A stretch of 64,000 bases of DNA, from positions 62,001 through 126,000 of the forward strand of contig JACQYS010000009.1 in the NCBI GenBank assembly GCA_016208105.1, given 5' to 3'. The translations under genes and the position numbers were made by a program. Origin of the DNA: Desulfovibrio sp. GTDB taxonomy: Bacteria > Desulfobacterota > Desulfovibrionia > Desulfovibrionales > Desulfovibrionaceae. The stretch's first letter is position 1, and each line of letters starts with the position of its first letter. The notes beneath the pieces are model-generated. The model was not told where the DNA came from, searched no databases, and saw nothing but the letters and a program-made list of their open reading frames with translations. Of the stretch, positions 54,108-63,067 are shown piece after piece.

Positions 54108-54359
54108 ATGCCAGACAATCGCTGTGAAACGTACTCGAGGCAGTATGCCCAGTTCGTGGCCAAAGAGGTGGTCAAGGCGGCTGCCGCCACCATTTTCGAC
54201 GACCTGCGCCACACCTTGTCGACCCACTTCAAGGAGAACCCAGGCCAGACAGGTGGCGATCAGGCCCAAAAGGTCATGGAGCTGCTCTCCGATGTGGAGT
54301 GCCGCTACTACAACGAATTCAAGCTGCAAGACATTTTCGACGAGGTGTTGGAACGCTAG
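54108..54359 (+). CDS. Small helical hypothetical protein
   Basis: 83 residues, 3 bases after the kinase-like gene and probably co-transcribed. Two long amphipathic helices (YAQFVAKEVVKAAAATIFDDL, NEFKLQDIFDEVLER). No known motif. Could be a partner of the upstream sensor. Confidence 0.65.
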   Translation: MPDNRCETYSRQYAQFVAKEVVKAAAATIFDDLRHTLSTHFKENPGQTGGDQAQKVMELLSDVECRYYNEFKLQDIFDEVLER

Positions 54360-54367
54360 TGTCGGGA

Positions 54368-54395
54368 TTTTAAAAACATATGCATGTTTTTAAAA
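54368..54395. terminator. AT-rich inverted repeat
   Basis: Perfect 12-bp arms TTTTAAAAACAT (54368-54379) / ATGTTTTTAAAA (54384-54395), loop ATGC. Placed between two convergent genes. Works in either direction as a possible terminator, but is AT-only. Confidence 0.5.
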
Positions 54396-54456
54396 ATTCA
54401 ATGATTATAACATTTTGCGCACCTGGGGCATGTGAACGGATTTCGAGGACACCACA

Positions 54457-55626
54457 CTAGGTACGGGTGCCACCCTCGGGCAACCGGACCACAATGTGGG
54501 TGCCATCAGGCTCCCCAGTTGTGAAACTTATCTCGCCATTGTGGGCCTTGGCGATAAGAAACGCGCTGTGCGCCCCAAGGCCGGTGCCACCCTCCTTGCC
54601 GCTGGTGACGTACGCCTGGAAGAACTTCTCCCGAACCTGCGGGGGAATCACTCCCTTGTTGTGGATGTCGATGATAACGTATCCACCCTCATGGCGGACG
54701 TTCACGTCCACCCTCTCCCCTTCGGGAGACGCTTCCACCGCGTTCTTGATAAGGTTTGAAAGCATGTCGTCCAGGAAGGCCTCCTCGCCAAGTAGGTTGC
54801 ATGCCTGGTCTCCTTTTTTTGCCGGGCCGATCTCGCAGGTGAAGGACACTCCCTTCTCGCGCATGGCCGGCTCGAAGCGCTTGCCCAGATCTTCCAGCAG
54901 CTTCACCAAATCCACTGGCTTGGGCGTCACCCGATAACTCCCCTCGTGGATGCGCAGCATGGCCTGGGAGTTGGTCAGCAGATGGTTCATCTGCATGCCC
55001 GATTCGTAGATGAGCCTGGCCCACTCCTGCTCCTTTTCGGGCAGGGCCGAGTCCTCCATGAGCAGTTTGGCAAAGCCCACTATGCCCAAAAGCGGAGACT
55101 TGAGATCGTGCCGGACAATGCGCTCCACGTCCTCGCGCAGTTTCTCGTAGCGCTTGCGCTCGGTTATGTCGCGGATGAATGCGGCGAAAAAGATGTCCGC
55201 CCCGCGCCTCCAACTGGAGTGGGTTATCTCGATGGGAAATTCCACGCCGTCCTTGCGCACGGCCTCGCACTCAAGAGGAGCGCTCGGTTTCAGGGCTTTC
55301 CCGGCCTCCAGGGCCTTGGCGAACCCTTCCTCGTGGCGTTCGCGGTAGCGCTCGGGCATGAGCAGGATCACGCTCTTGCCCATGATTTCGCCGGGTTCGT
55401 AGCCAAACAGGTTTTGGGCGGCTACGTTCCAGAACACCACTCGCCCTGTGGCGTCCGAAGCGATAATCGCGTCCGGCGCGGACTGAGCCAGGGACAGATA
55501 CTCCTCGCGCAGATCGTCCAGCATGCGCCGAAGCAGCTGGCAATGACGCTCGCGCCGGGAAAGGTCGGCCACCTGACCGCGGAGGTCGGCGATTTCTTTC
55601 GCTGGATGTCTTCGCTTGTCAGCCAT
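54457..55626 (-). CDS. PAS-domain sensor histidine kinase
   Basis: 389 residues, soluble. An N-terminal coiled region, a PAS domain (~55-165, with ASDATGRVVFWNVAAQNLFGY and FAAFIRDITERKRYEKL), HisKA with RIVRHDLKSPLLGIVGFAK (His), then HATPase (NLIKNAVEASPEGE, TGLGAHSAFLIAKAHNG). No regulator gene is next to it. Senses an unknown cytosolic signal. Confidence 0.9.
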   Translation of the reverse strand: MADKRRHPAKEIADLRGQVADLSRRERHCQLLRRMLDDLREEYLSLAQSAPDAIIASDATGRVVFWNVAAQNLFGYEPGEIMGKSVILLMPERYRERHEEGFAKALEAGKALKPSAPLECEAVRKDGVEFPIEITHSSWRRGADIFFAAFIRDITERKRYEKLREDVERIVRHDLKSPLLGIVGFAKLLMEDSALPEKEQEWARLIYESGMQMNHLLTNSQAMLRIHEGSYRVTPKPVDLVKLLEDLGKRFEPAMREKGVSFTCEIGPAKKGDQACNLLGEEAFLDDMLSNLIKNAVEASPEGERVDVNVRHEGGYVIIDIHNKGVIPPQVREKFFQAYVTSGKEGGTGLGAHSAFLIAKAHNGEISFTTGEPDGTHIVVRLPEGGTRT

Positions 55627-55783
55627 GCCATGAACCCTACACTCACCCTGCCGGTTGAAACAAGGTTTTATGACGCAACCAAAGCGCTGGTTCCAGGCAT
55701 GCCGAGCGATTTACAATCACGTTCAAATGCGGCATCTCACTTGGGCGTTTACGCACACCATCATACACGCTCAAGGAGGCTTC

Positions 55784-56875
55784 ATGCGCAGGCGCCTGCT
55801 CATCGTTCTCTTCAGTCTGGCGGTTTTTGCCGCCCTGCCCGGCCTGGCCCAGGCGGCCAAGCTCAAGGTGGCTTTCGCCCTTTTGGGCACCATAAACGAC
55901 CAGGGATGGAACCACGCCCATTACCTGGGCATCGAAGAGCTGAAAAAGCAGCTGGGTGACAAGATCGAGGTGAGCTACACCGAGAACGTCCAGGCAGCGG
56001 ACGCCGAGCGGGTCTTCCGCCAGTACGCCCAGGATGGCTACGACATCATCTTCGGCACAACTTTCGAACACATGGACCCCATGCTCCAGGTTGCCAAGGA
56101 TTTCCCGAAGACCACCTTCGAACACTGCTCCGGCTACAAGACCGCCCCCAACATGGGCAACTACATGGGGCGCATCGAGCAGGGCGAATACCTGGTGGGC
56201 TACATGGCCGGGCTCATGGGATACAACAATGTTGGCACCGTGGCCACCAACCCTATCCCGGAGCCCATCCGCGGCATAAACGGCTTCACCCATGGCCTCA
56301 TCCGCGGCCTCAAGGAATCGGGCACCACATTCAACCCGGACAGCGTGAACACCGTGGTCTGGCTCAAGAGCTGGCGCGACCCCATTGGCGAAACCACCAT
56401 GAGTGAAGCGTTGGTTCAGCGCGGCTGCACCTTGATTCGCCAGATGGCCGACACACCGGACGCTTCCCTGGCCGCGTGCGCCAAGAACGTCCCCGCCATC
56501 GGCTATGGAGCAGACGCCTCAGAATTTGGCGCAAAATGCGTCCTGGTTTCCACCATCTGGAACTGGGGTCAGTTCTACGTGAAGCTCGTGCAAGCCAAAC
56601 TCGACGGCACATTGAAGCCCGAAGAGCTCTACTGGGGGTTCGAAAAGGACGCTCTCAAACTCTCTGCTTTCAACGAGAAGGTTCCGGCCGCAGTGCGCCA
56701 GAAGGTGCTGGCCGAGCTTGAACTCATGAAAAAGGGCGAGGACAACTCCTTCCTTGGCCCCATGGTGGACCAGGCTGGCAAGGTTATGATCCCCGAAGGA
56801 AAACGCGCCAGCGTGCAGGAACTCTATACCATGCGCTGGCTCTTGAAAGGCGTTAACGGCAAGCTGCCTGAATAG
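55784..56875 (+). CDS. BMP-family substrate-binding protein of a nucleoside-type ABC transporter
   Basis: 363 residues from ATG 55784 behind AAGGAGG. Signal peptide (LLIVLFSLAVFAALPGLAQA). BMP/PnrA pattern: FALLGTINDQGWNHAHYLGIE, TTFEHMDPMLQVAKDFPKT, GRIEQGEYLVGYMAGLM. Members bind purine nucleosides; a ligand is not shown here. Its partners lie at 57705 and 59201. Confidence 0.9.
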   Translation: MRRRLLIVLFSLAVFAALPGLAQAAKLKVAFALLGTINDQGWNHAHYLGIEELKKQLGDKIEVSYTENVQAADAERVFRQYAQDGYDIIFGTTFEHMDPMLQVAKDFPKTTFEHCSGYKTAPNMGNYMGRIEQGEYLVGYMAGLMGYNNVGTVATNPIPEPIRGINGFTHGLIRGLKESGTTFNPDSVNTVVWLKSWRDPIGETTMSEALVQRGCTLIRQMADTPDASLAACAKNVPAIGYGADASEFGAKCVLVSTIWNWGQFYVKLVQAKLDGTLKPEELYWGFEKDALKLSAFNEKVPAAVRQKVLAELELMKKGEDNSFLGPMVDQAGKVMIPEGKRASVQELYTMRWLLKGVNGKLPE

Positions 56876-56890
56876 ATGTTGCATCGAACA

Positions 56891-56919
56891 GGGGCGGTCC
56901 CGCAGGGCCGTCCCTTTTT
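56891..56919 (+). terminator. Terminator between binding protein and phosphoribosyltransferase
   Basis: 10-bp stem with two G-T pairs (56891-56900 / 56905-56914), loop CGCA, then five T. May attenuate so that the binding protein is made in excess over the transporter. Confidence 0.75.
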
Positions 56920-56932
56920 CTTGCGAGAAACC

Positions 56933-57580
56933 ATGCCCTACGAACGTCCTGTCCGCGAATCCGGTGAGAAACACTCCCTTGCAGTCGAAGGGCTGGGCTA
57001 TGACGTCCTTATCCCCTGGGTCTGGCTGCCAAGCGATGGGGGAGAACTTCGCATCGCCTCCCTGGACCTGGTGGGGCAGACCAGGCTGAACCAGGACCTG
57101 GGCCGTCTTCTGGCCTTACGCCTTAAGCCCCTTCTCACAGGGAAAAAGCGCGTGGCCATGCTCACCGCCGTGGAAAAAGGGCTGCAGCTGGCCCAGGTGA
57201 CCGCCCAGGAACTGGGCCTTGACGAGATCGCCGTGGCCCACAACCGGGTGAAGCCGCACATGGAGCCAAGCCGCAGGCCAGCCGTCCAGGTCGGGGCGGA
57301 TTCCATCACCAGCGGAGACAAGTTCCTGGCCCTGTACGAGCGTTCGCTCTCCATCGTGGCCGAAGCCACGGACGGCGTCATTCTTTTTGACGACGTGGTC
57401 TCCACCGGTTCGACAATGGTGGCCATGCAGGCCCTGGTGGAACAGGCAGCCCGGTTCGCACATCTTGCGTCGCCGCCGCCGGTGCTGGCCATGGCCTGCG
57501 CTGCCATAGAAGGCGAGCCTGTGCTTGAGCCCCTGGTGTACCTGGCCAAACTGCCAACTCCGATTTTCAGGGCGTTATAA
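56933..57580 (+). CDS. Purine phosphoribosyltransferase-like protein
   Basis: 215 residues. PRPP loop VILFDDVVSTGSTMVAMQ near residue 145 with TAVEKGLQLAQVTAQEL before it and RVKPHMEPSRRP as the flexible loop: like adenine/xanthine PRTases. Set between the binding protein and ATPase of the transporter, it suggests salvage of imported bases or nucleosides. Confidence 0.82.
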   Translation: MPYERPVRESGEKHSLAVEGLGYDVLIPWVWLPSDGGELRIASLDLVGQTRLNQDLGRLLALRLKPLLTGKKRVAMLTAVEKGLQLAQVTAQELGLDEIAVAHNRVKPHMEPSRRPAVQVGADSITSGDKFLALYERSLSIVAEATDGVILFDDVVSTGSTMVAMQALVEQAARFAHLASPPPVLAMACAAIEGEPVLEPLVYLAKLPTPIFRAL

Positions 57581-57704
57581 TGCTCGGGGTTCACTGTTTT
57601 TCTCCTGAGGATGGGTTGACTCCAGGCCGGTGCGCACAAACGCCAGGCACGGCTTACACGCCCCCCCACCTTCTATGCCCCGGGTGTTCATCAAGGGGAG
57701 CGCC

Positions 57705-59204
57705 GTGAGCGCTGCCCTTGAACTGTGCGGCATCACCAAGCGTTTCGGCACCACACTGGCCAACGACCAGGTGTGCCTGACTGCCCATGCAGGTGAAATC
57801 CATGCCCTCCTTGGCGAGAACGGAGCAGGCAAGTCCACGCTCATGTCCATCCTGTCAGGCCGTTACCACCCGGATGAGGGAGAAATTAAGCTCCAGGGCG
57901 AGCCGGTGCGTTTTTCGTCCCCAGCAGACGCGCTGGCCCGGGGCGTGGGCATGGTGCACCAGCGCTTCATGCTGGTGGAGGCCTTCACCGTTGCTGAGAA
58001 CGTGGCCTTGGCCGCCGGCGGAACCGCCATGCTTGATCTGGCCGAAGAATCGAAACGTATCCGCGAACTCTCCGATCGATTTGGCTTGCAGGCCCATCCG
58101 GACCGCAAGGTGAGCGAACTCTCCATGGGCGAGCGTCAGCGGGTGGAGATATTGAAGCTTCTGCGTTTGGGCGCGCAGGTGCTCATCTTTGACGAGCCGA
58201 CTTCGGTACTCACCCCCACGGAGATCGACAGCTTCTGCGACGTGCTGAGGACACTCCGGCGCGAAGGCCGCACCATCGTTTTTATCACCCATAAGCTGGA
58301 AGAGGCTCTGGACCTCTCAGACCGCATTTCCATCCTTCGCAAGGGGTGTCTGGTGGCGCGCACCACCCCTGCTGAAGCCGGGGGAAAACGCAACCTTGCC
58401 CGCATGATGGTGGGCCGGGAAGTCATTTTCGCCATAGACAAACCCGCTGTGAACCTCGGCCGGGAGGTTCTTCGGACAGAGGGCCTCACCGGCGGAGGAG
58501 AACCGGACCGCCCGGCCTTTCAAGACGTGGATCTCTGCCTGCGCCAGGGCGAGATTCTGGCCGTGGTCGGCGTTGCAGGAAACGGCCAGACCGAGCTTAC
58601 CGAAGCCTTGGCCGGACTCGCACCATGCTTTGCAGGCACCGTTGCCTTCGCTGGAGGCACACACAAGGCTCCCGTCTGGCCAACTGTCTCAAAGGACTCT
58701 TTGGCATACGTGCCCGAGGATCGCCATCACGAGGGCAGCATCCCAAGCTTGTCGCTCGTCCACAACTTTCTGCTGACCAGGCTCTCGGCCTTCACCCGGG
58801 GGCTTCTCCTCGACTGGACAGGGGGCGAAGCCGCCACCCGCCAGGCCATCGAGCGCTTTGCCATCAAGGCCGAAAACCCGAAACAGGCCTCGGGCGAACT
58901 CTCAGGCGGCAACCTCCAGAAGCTCCTCCTGGCCAGGGAGCTCTCCCGCAAGCCCGTGGTCCTTATTGTTCACCAGCCCACCCAAGGCCTGGATGTGGGC
59001 GCGTCCGAGGATGTCTGGAAGAGCCTTCTGGACGCGAGGGAGCACGCCGGGGTGCTCATCGTCACTGGCGATCTGACCGAAGCCTTGACACTCGCCGACC
59101 GTGTGGCCGTGATGTTCGGCGGCAAGATACTGGGTATTGTCGATGTGGCCGACCCTGACCAGGTGGCGCGCATAAGCCCCATGATGGCCGGAGTGCGCCA
59201 ATGA
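57705..59204 (+). CDS. ABC transporter ATP-binding protein (double-domain, nucleoside/sugar type)
   Basis: 499 residues from GTG 57705, after AAGGGGAG (57693-57700). Two ATPase domains: first Walker A GENGAGKSTLMSIL with LSMGERQRVEILKLLR and VLIFDEPTSVLTP; the second has a modified VAGNGQTELTEAL and SGGNLQKLLLAREL. This layout is that of YufO/NupA-like proteins. Overlaps the permease start by 4 bp. Confidence 0.92.
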   Translation: MSAALELCGITKRFGTTLANDQVCLTAHAGEIHALLGENGAGKSTLMSILSGRYHPDEGEIKLQGEPVRFSSPADALARGVGMVHQRFMLVEAFTVAENVALAAGGTAMLDLAEESKRIRELSDRFGLQAHPDRKVSELSMGERQRVEILKLLRLGAQVLIFDEPTSVLTPTEIDSFCDVLRTLRREGRTIVFITHKLEEALDLSDRISILRKGCLVARTTPAEAGGKRNLARMMVGREVIFAIDKPAVNLGREVLRTEGLTGGGEPDRPAFQDVDLCLRQGEILAVVGVAGNGQTELTEALAGLAPCFAGTVAFAGGTHKAPVWPTVSKDSLAYVPEDRHHEGSIPSLSLVHNFLLTRLSAFTRGLLLDWTGGEAATRQAIERFAIKAENPKQASGELSGGNLQKLLLARELSRKPVVLIVHQPTQGLDVGASEDVWKSLLDAREHAGVLIVTGDLTEALTLADRVAVMFGGKILGIVDVADPDQVARISPMMAGVRQ

Positions 59205-60217
59205 CATTGCTGAAATCGAATCTGTCGCTATGGTGTTTGGCGCTGGCAATCCCGCTCCTTGCCGGAGCGGCCATCTTCGCTTTCCTGGGGGCCGACCCGC
59301 TGTCCGCCTACTCGGTGATGTTCCAAGGCTCGTTCGGCACCTGGGCGAGATTCTCGGAAGTGCTGGTCAAGGCATCGGCGCTTATGCTCACCGGACTGGC
59401 CGTAATCCTGGCAGCCCGCATGAACCTTTGGAACATCGGCTGCGAGGGGCAGCTGGTCATGGGCGCGGTGTTCGCATCTGGCCTGGCCCTTTCACTTGGG
59501 CCCGTACTCCCTTCGGCGGTTCTCCTGCCCATTCTCTTTCTGGCAGGCGCCACAGGTGGCGCCGTCTGGGCGGCAGGTCCTGCCTGGCTCAAGTCCAGGC
59601 TCGGGGTGAGCGAGATAATCACCACCCTTCTTTTGAACTACGTTGCCATCGCAGTGATGGAGCACCTGTTTTTCGGCCCGTGGCGGGATTCCGCCGGATT
59701 CGGTTTTCCCGGCACGGCCATGTTCGCGGATTCCGCCAAACTGCCCCGTTTTCCGGGAACCCGGATCCATCCGGGCCTTCTCTTTGGGCTGGCGGGTGCC
59801 GGGATCATGGCCTGGGTCCTGGCCAGGACCCGCTGGGGATTCGAGCTCACCGTCATGGGGCTTGGGCCCAAGGCCGCTGGGTACGCCGGCATGAACGCCG
59901 CGCGCCGGGGCATGTGGGTGCTCATGCTGAGCGGGGCCATCGCCGGGCTTGCGGGAATGGCCGAGGTTACGGCCATCCACCACCGTCTGCAGCAGGGCGT
60001 GGCCGTGGGCTACGGCTACGACGGCGTGATTGTGGCCTGCCTGGCCAGGCTGCACCCGGCCCTGGCCCCGGTGGCCGCCGTGACCCTGGCCGCCGTTTTG
60101 GTGGGGGGAGAATACTTGCAGACAAAGATGCGTTTGCCCTCGGCGGCCAGCCTGGTCATCGAAGCGACCCTGCTGTTAAGCCTCTTGTGGCTTCAGACCA
60201 GAAAGCCCGGACGCTGA
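59201..60217 (+). CDS. ABC transporter permease (nucleoside type)
   Basis: 338 residues, about eight to nine hydrophobic segments. Motifs MNLWNIGCEGQLVMGAVFASG, SEIITTLLLNYVAI and GPKAAGYAGMNAAR (ATPase-contact loop). Similar to YufP. Homologous operons usually have a second permease next; here a sensor kinase follows instead. Confidence 0.9.
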   Translation: MTLLKSNLSLWCLALAIPLLAGAAIFAFLGADPLSAYSVMFQGSFGTWARFSEVLVKASALMLTGLAVILAARMNLWNIGCEGQLVMGAVFASGLALSLGPVLPSAVLLPILFLAGATGGAVWAAGPAWLKSRLGVSEIITTLLLNYVAIAVMEHLFFGPWRDSAGFGFPGTAMFADSAKLPRFPGTRIHPGLLFGLAGAGIMAWVLARTRWGFELTVMGLGPKAAGYAGMNAARRGMWVLMLSGAIAGLAGMAEVTAIHHRLQQGVAVGYGYDGVIVACLARLHPALAPVAAVTLAAVLVGGEYLQTKMRLPSAASLVIEATLLLSLLWLQTRKPGR

Positions 60218-60263
60218 CGGACGGGCAACTTGCTTTTGGTCACGTCCTGCCGGATGATGGGCC

Positions 60264-61445
60264 ATGCTTGAACGCGCGACAAATCGACGCAGGCCGTCTC
60301 CCTGGTCCTTGAACCTGCTGGCCAGGATGCGCGGGCGGCTCGAGGCCTTCCGGACGGTGGCGGATTTCACCTATGACTGGGAAATCTGGCTCGACCGAAA
60401 CGGCGCGGTCCGTTACGTCTCCCCTTCCTGCCTGCGGGTGACCGGCTACTCCCGCGAAACCGCTCTTAAGGACCCGCTTTTCTTTCGAAAAGTCATTCAC
60501 CCCGACGATCTTCCGGGCTGGCTATCCGCCATGCTCACAAGCAGCGGCAAGGACATCGCCTCCCTGGATTTTAGGATACTGCGCAAGGACGGGGTGGAAG
60601 CCTGGATAGCCCAGGAAACCACCCGGGTGTTCGGTCCTCGTGGGCGCTACCAGGGGTTGCGGCTCTCCCTGCGCGACGTCACGGACCGGGTGAAGGTCCA
60701 GCAGGACCTGCGCGAAGCGCGCGAGAAACTGGAAGAGCGCGTGCGGGAGCGCACCTCGGAATTGGAACGGTCCCGCGAGCGTTACCGGGCTCTTTCCAAC
60801 TATCTGCAGGAACGCATCGAACAGGAGCGTACGCGCATCTCCCGGGAAATCCACGACGAACTCGGGCAAAATCTCACCGCCCTGAACATGGGGCTGTCCC
60901 GGCTGAAGCGCACCGCCCCCGAGAATGACCATGCCGGCCGGCAACGAATAGATGCGCTACGGACGCTGGTCGGAGATACCGTGGAGATCGTACGGCGTAT
61001 CTCGCGCGAACTGCGCCCGGCGATACTCGACGAACTGGGCTTTTACGAAGCCGTGTCGTGGAGGGCGCGAACTTTCGAGGAATCCACCGGAATCGCGGTG
61101 GATATTGTCCTGGAGCCGAGAGCGCCCACATTCTCCTCCGAAGTGGCCACAGCCCTTTTCCGGGTTCTTCAGGAAGCCCTGACCAACGTTGCCCGCCACT
61201 CCGGAGCCTCACGGGTGCAGGTCCGGCTCGGGGTGGAACGCATGGTGTTTCGCATGCTGGTGGAGGACGATGGGTCCGGGATATCCCCGAATGCGCTCAA
61301 TTCCCCGGATTCGCTCGGCCTTATCGGCATGGGGGAACGCATACGGGCCATCGGAGGGAACATGGACATCACGGCTCACGAAAGAGGCGGTACACGCCTG
61401 CTGGTGACCCTGCCAAAGCCCCGGCCGCAAAGAAAGAAGCGATGA
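60264..61445 (+). CDS. PAS-containing NarX/UhpB-type histidine kinase
   Basis: 393 residues, soluble. PAS domain ~40-150 (RYVSPSCLRVTGYSRE, GLRLSLRDVTDR), a coiled-coil linker, HisKA_3 with RISREIHDELGQNLTALNMG (phospho-His in EIHDELG), then HATPase (ALTNVARHSGASRVQVR, DDGSGISP, SLGLIGMGERIRAIGG). Overlaps its response regulator by ATGA. Confidence 0.93.
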   Translation: MLERATNRRRPSPWSLNLLARMRGRLEAFRTVADFTYDWEIWLDRNGAVRYVSPSCLRVTGYSRETALKDPLFFRKVIHPDDLPGWLSAMLTSSGKDIASLDFRILRKDGVEAWIAQETTRVFGPRGRYQGLRLSLRDVTDRVKVQQDLREAREKLEERVRERTSELERSRERYRALSNYLQERIEQERTRISREIHDELGQNLTALNMGLSRLKRTAPENDHAGRQRIDALRTLVGDTVEIVRRISRELRPAILDELGFYEAVSWRARTFEESTGIAVDIVLEPRAPTFSSEVATALFRVLQEALTNVARHSGASRVQVRLGVERMVFRMLVEDDGSGISPNALNSPDSLGLIGMGERIRAIGGNMDITAHERGGTRLLVTLPKPRPQRKKR

Positions 61446-62077
61446 ACCGCCCCTTGACCATCCTGGTGGTGGACGATCACGCCGTGGTCCGGCGGGGGAC
61501 CATGGATATTATCACGGATATGCCCGGCGAATGCCGGTTCGTGGAGGCCGCCAGCGTAGCGGAAGCCGAGGCGGCTCTCGAAGCCGGTGAGTTTGGGCTG
61601 GCGGTGCTGGATATTTCGCTTCCGGATGGAAGCGGGCTGAAGCTTCTGGAGCGCATGACCCGTGAACGCCCCGACATGCCTGTGGTGGTGCTGAGCATGC
61701 ACCGCGAGGCCGAATACGCCCGCAGGGCGTTGGCCCTTGGCGCAAAGGGATATCTGAGCAAGAATTCCGCGCCCGAAGAACTGGCCGAGGCACTTTCGCT
61801 GGTGCTCGAGGGCGAAACCTATGTCAACCCCGCGTTATCGCACCAGCTGTCAGGTTCGGGCGTCACACGGCCGTCCTCTTCCAGACTCTCGCGCCAGGAA
61901 AGGGAAGTTGCTTACCGCCTCGGCCGGGGAGAAACGCTCAGCGGCGTCGCTGCGAGCATGGGCGTGAGCGTCAAGACCGCCAGCACCTACCGGGCCAGAA
62001 TCATGCGCAAGCTCGGACTCAAGACCACTGCGGATTTCTTCCGCTACACCATCGAAAAAGGTGACTTCTTCCTCTAG
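61442..62077 (+). CDS. NarL/LuxR-type response regulator
   Basis: 211 residues from ATG 61442. Receiver: ILVVDDHAVVRRG, phospho-Asp in LAVLDISLPDGSG, Lys in KGYLSKNSA. LuxR helix-turn-helix: LSRQEREVAYRLGRGETLSGVAASMGVSVKTASTYRA (last part is the recognition helix). Paired with the upstream kinase. Confidence 0.93.
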   Translation: MNRPLTILVVDDHAVVRRGTMDIITDMPGECRFVEAASVAEAEAALEAGEFGLAVLDISLPDGSGLKLLERMTRERPDMPVVVLSMHREAEYARRALALGAKGYLSKNSAPEELAEALSLVLEGETYVNPALSHQLSGSGVTRPSSSRLSRQEREVAYRLGRGETLSGVAASMGVSVKTASTYRARIMRKLGLKTTADFFRYTIEKGDFFL

Positions 62078-62184
62078 CCCAATCGTGTCGGATTTTTCCG
62101 ACAAAGTTGCTGTTACGGACATTGACGGTATCCTTGGCCCATGCATCCAGTGAAAGGGGGATTTTATTCCCTGGAGGTGAGGCC

Positions 62185-62334
62185 ATGGAACGACTTCCAG
62201 CCATGTTTGCAATAGCCGCTGTTGTGATTGCTGCGGTCGTGCCGCTGCTTGCTCTGCTCGCGCGCAAGGACGGCGGACGTATCCTTCCCCGCGACTTCGA
62301 CTTCACCCATTACAAGAGGACCGAACATAAATGA
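62185..62334 (+). CDS. Small single-span membrane protein
   Basis: 49 residues from ATG 62185 after GGAGGTGA. One transmembrane stretch (MFAIAAVVIAAVVPLLALLA), basic cytosolic tail. Its stop overlaps the next start (ATGA). Function unknown. Confidence 0.75.
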   Translation: MERLPAMFAIAAVVIAAVVPLLALLARKDGGRILPRDFDFTHYKRTEHK

Positions 62335-62702
62335 GGGTCCAGAGTGAGGAGCTCACGCTCCTGGCCTTCGACCCGCCGCATATGGGCATTCCTCAGGGCG
62401 CGGCATACTCGGCCAAGGTGTACGGCCCCGACGGCCGCTTCGTGGAGTTTTTTCTCGATGTCCAGGAAGGGATCGTGTCCCAGGCCGGCTTCCTCACGGA
62501 CATCCCCTTTGTGGGAGTCCTGTGTGCGTCGTTCTGGTGCCAGAGCGCATTGGGCGCGGACCTGAAAACGGTCCGCGCCCTCTCACCCCGAAACATCCTG
62601 GCCCGCTTCCCTTCCGGCTTCCCCGCGCCTGTGGCAACAGCAGAACTGTGCGTCAAAACTGGCCGCGAAGCCGTGAAAGCGGCGGAAGAGCAAAAGAGCT
62701 AA
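62331..62702 (+). CDS. NifU/IscU-like protein with an altered Cys set
   Basis: 123 residues. YSAKVYGPDGRFVEFFLDV and VLCASFWCQSALGADLKTV, then AELCVKTGREAV follow the NifU N-terminal scaffold layout. The first Cys (usually in a GCGD-like element) is absent (YGPDGR), leaving two Cys positions; metal-cluster building is uncertain. Coupled to the small membrane protein upstream. Confidence 0.6.
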   Translation: MRVQSEELTLLAFDPPHMGIPQGAAYSAKVYGPDGRFVEFFLDVQEGIVSQAGFLTDIPFVGVLCASFWCQSALGADLKTVRALSPRNILARFPSGFPAPVATAELCVKTGREAVKAAEEQKS

Positions 62703-62932
62703 TAATACCTCCACTCCCCCGGGCCTTCGCGAAACACCTCGTCCATCTCCTCGGAGATACCCACCCGAATCTCCTTGTCGCCCTCGGCAATGGTGACGTT
62801 CTTGGCCGGGTCCAGTCCCTGGTCCAGAGCCACGTCCTCCCAGTGCTTCCGTATGGCTTGCGCGGCCTGCTTCACATCCGCCTCGTTGCCTTCCTTCTTC
62901 AACCAGCGAGCCACCCAGATCCATGTGGTCAT
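62699..62932 (-). CDS. Small hypothetical protein
   Basis: 77 residues, ATG 62932 behind GGGAGGA. Acidic and helical, ending REGPGEWRYY; no known motif. Convergent with the NifU-like gene, overlapping it by 4 bp. Confidence 0.65.
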   Translation of the reverse strand: MTTWIWVARWLKKEGNEADVKQAAQAIRKHWEDVALDQGLDPAKNVTIAEGDKEIRVGISEEMDEVFREGPGEWRYY

Positions 62933-63067
62933 GACGTTCCTCCCACTTCATACGGATTTTGAAGAACGCCTTCAGCTTACGCCACACGAACCGTTCGAAG
63001 TCAATCCGCCTGGCTTGGAAAATGGTCCCCCCCATGCTACCTGGTTCCAGCCTAACCAGGAGACCCC

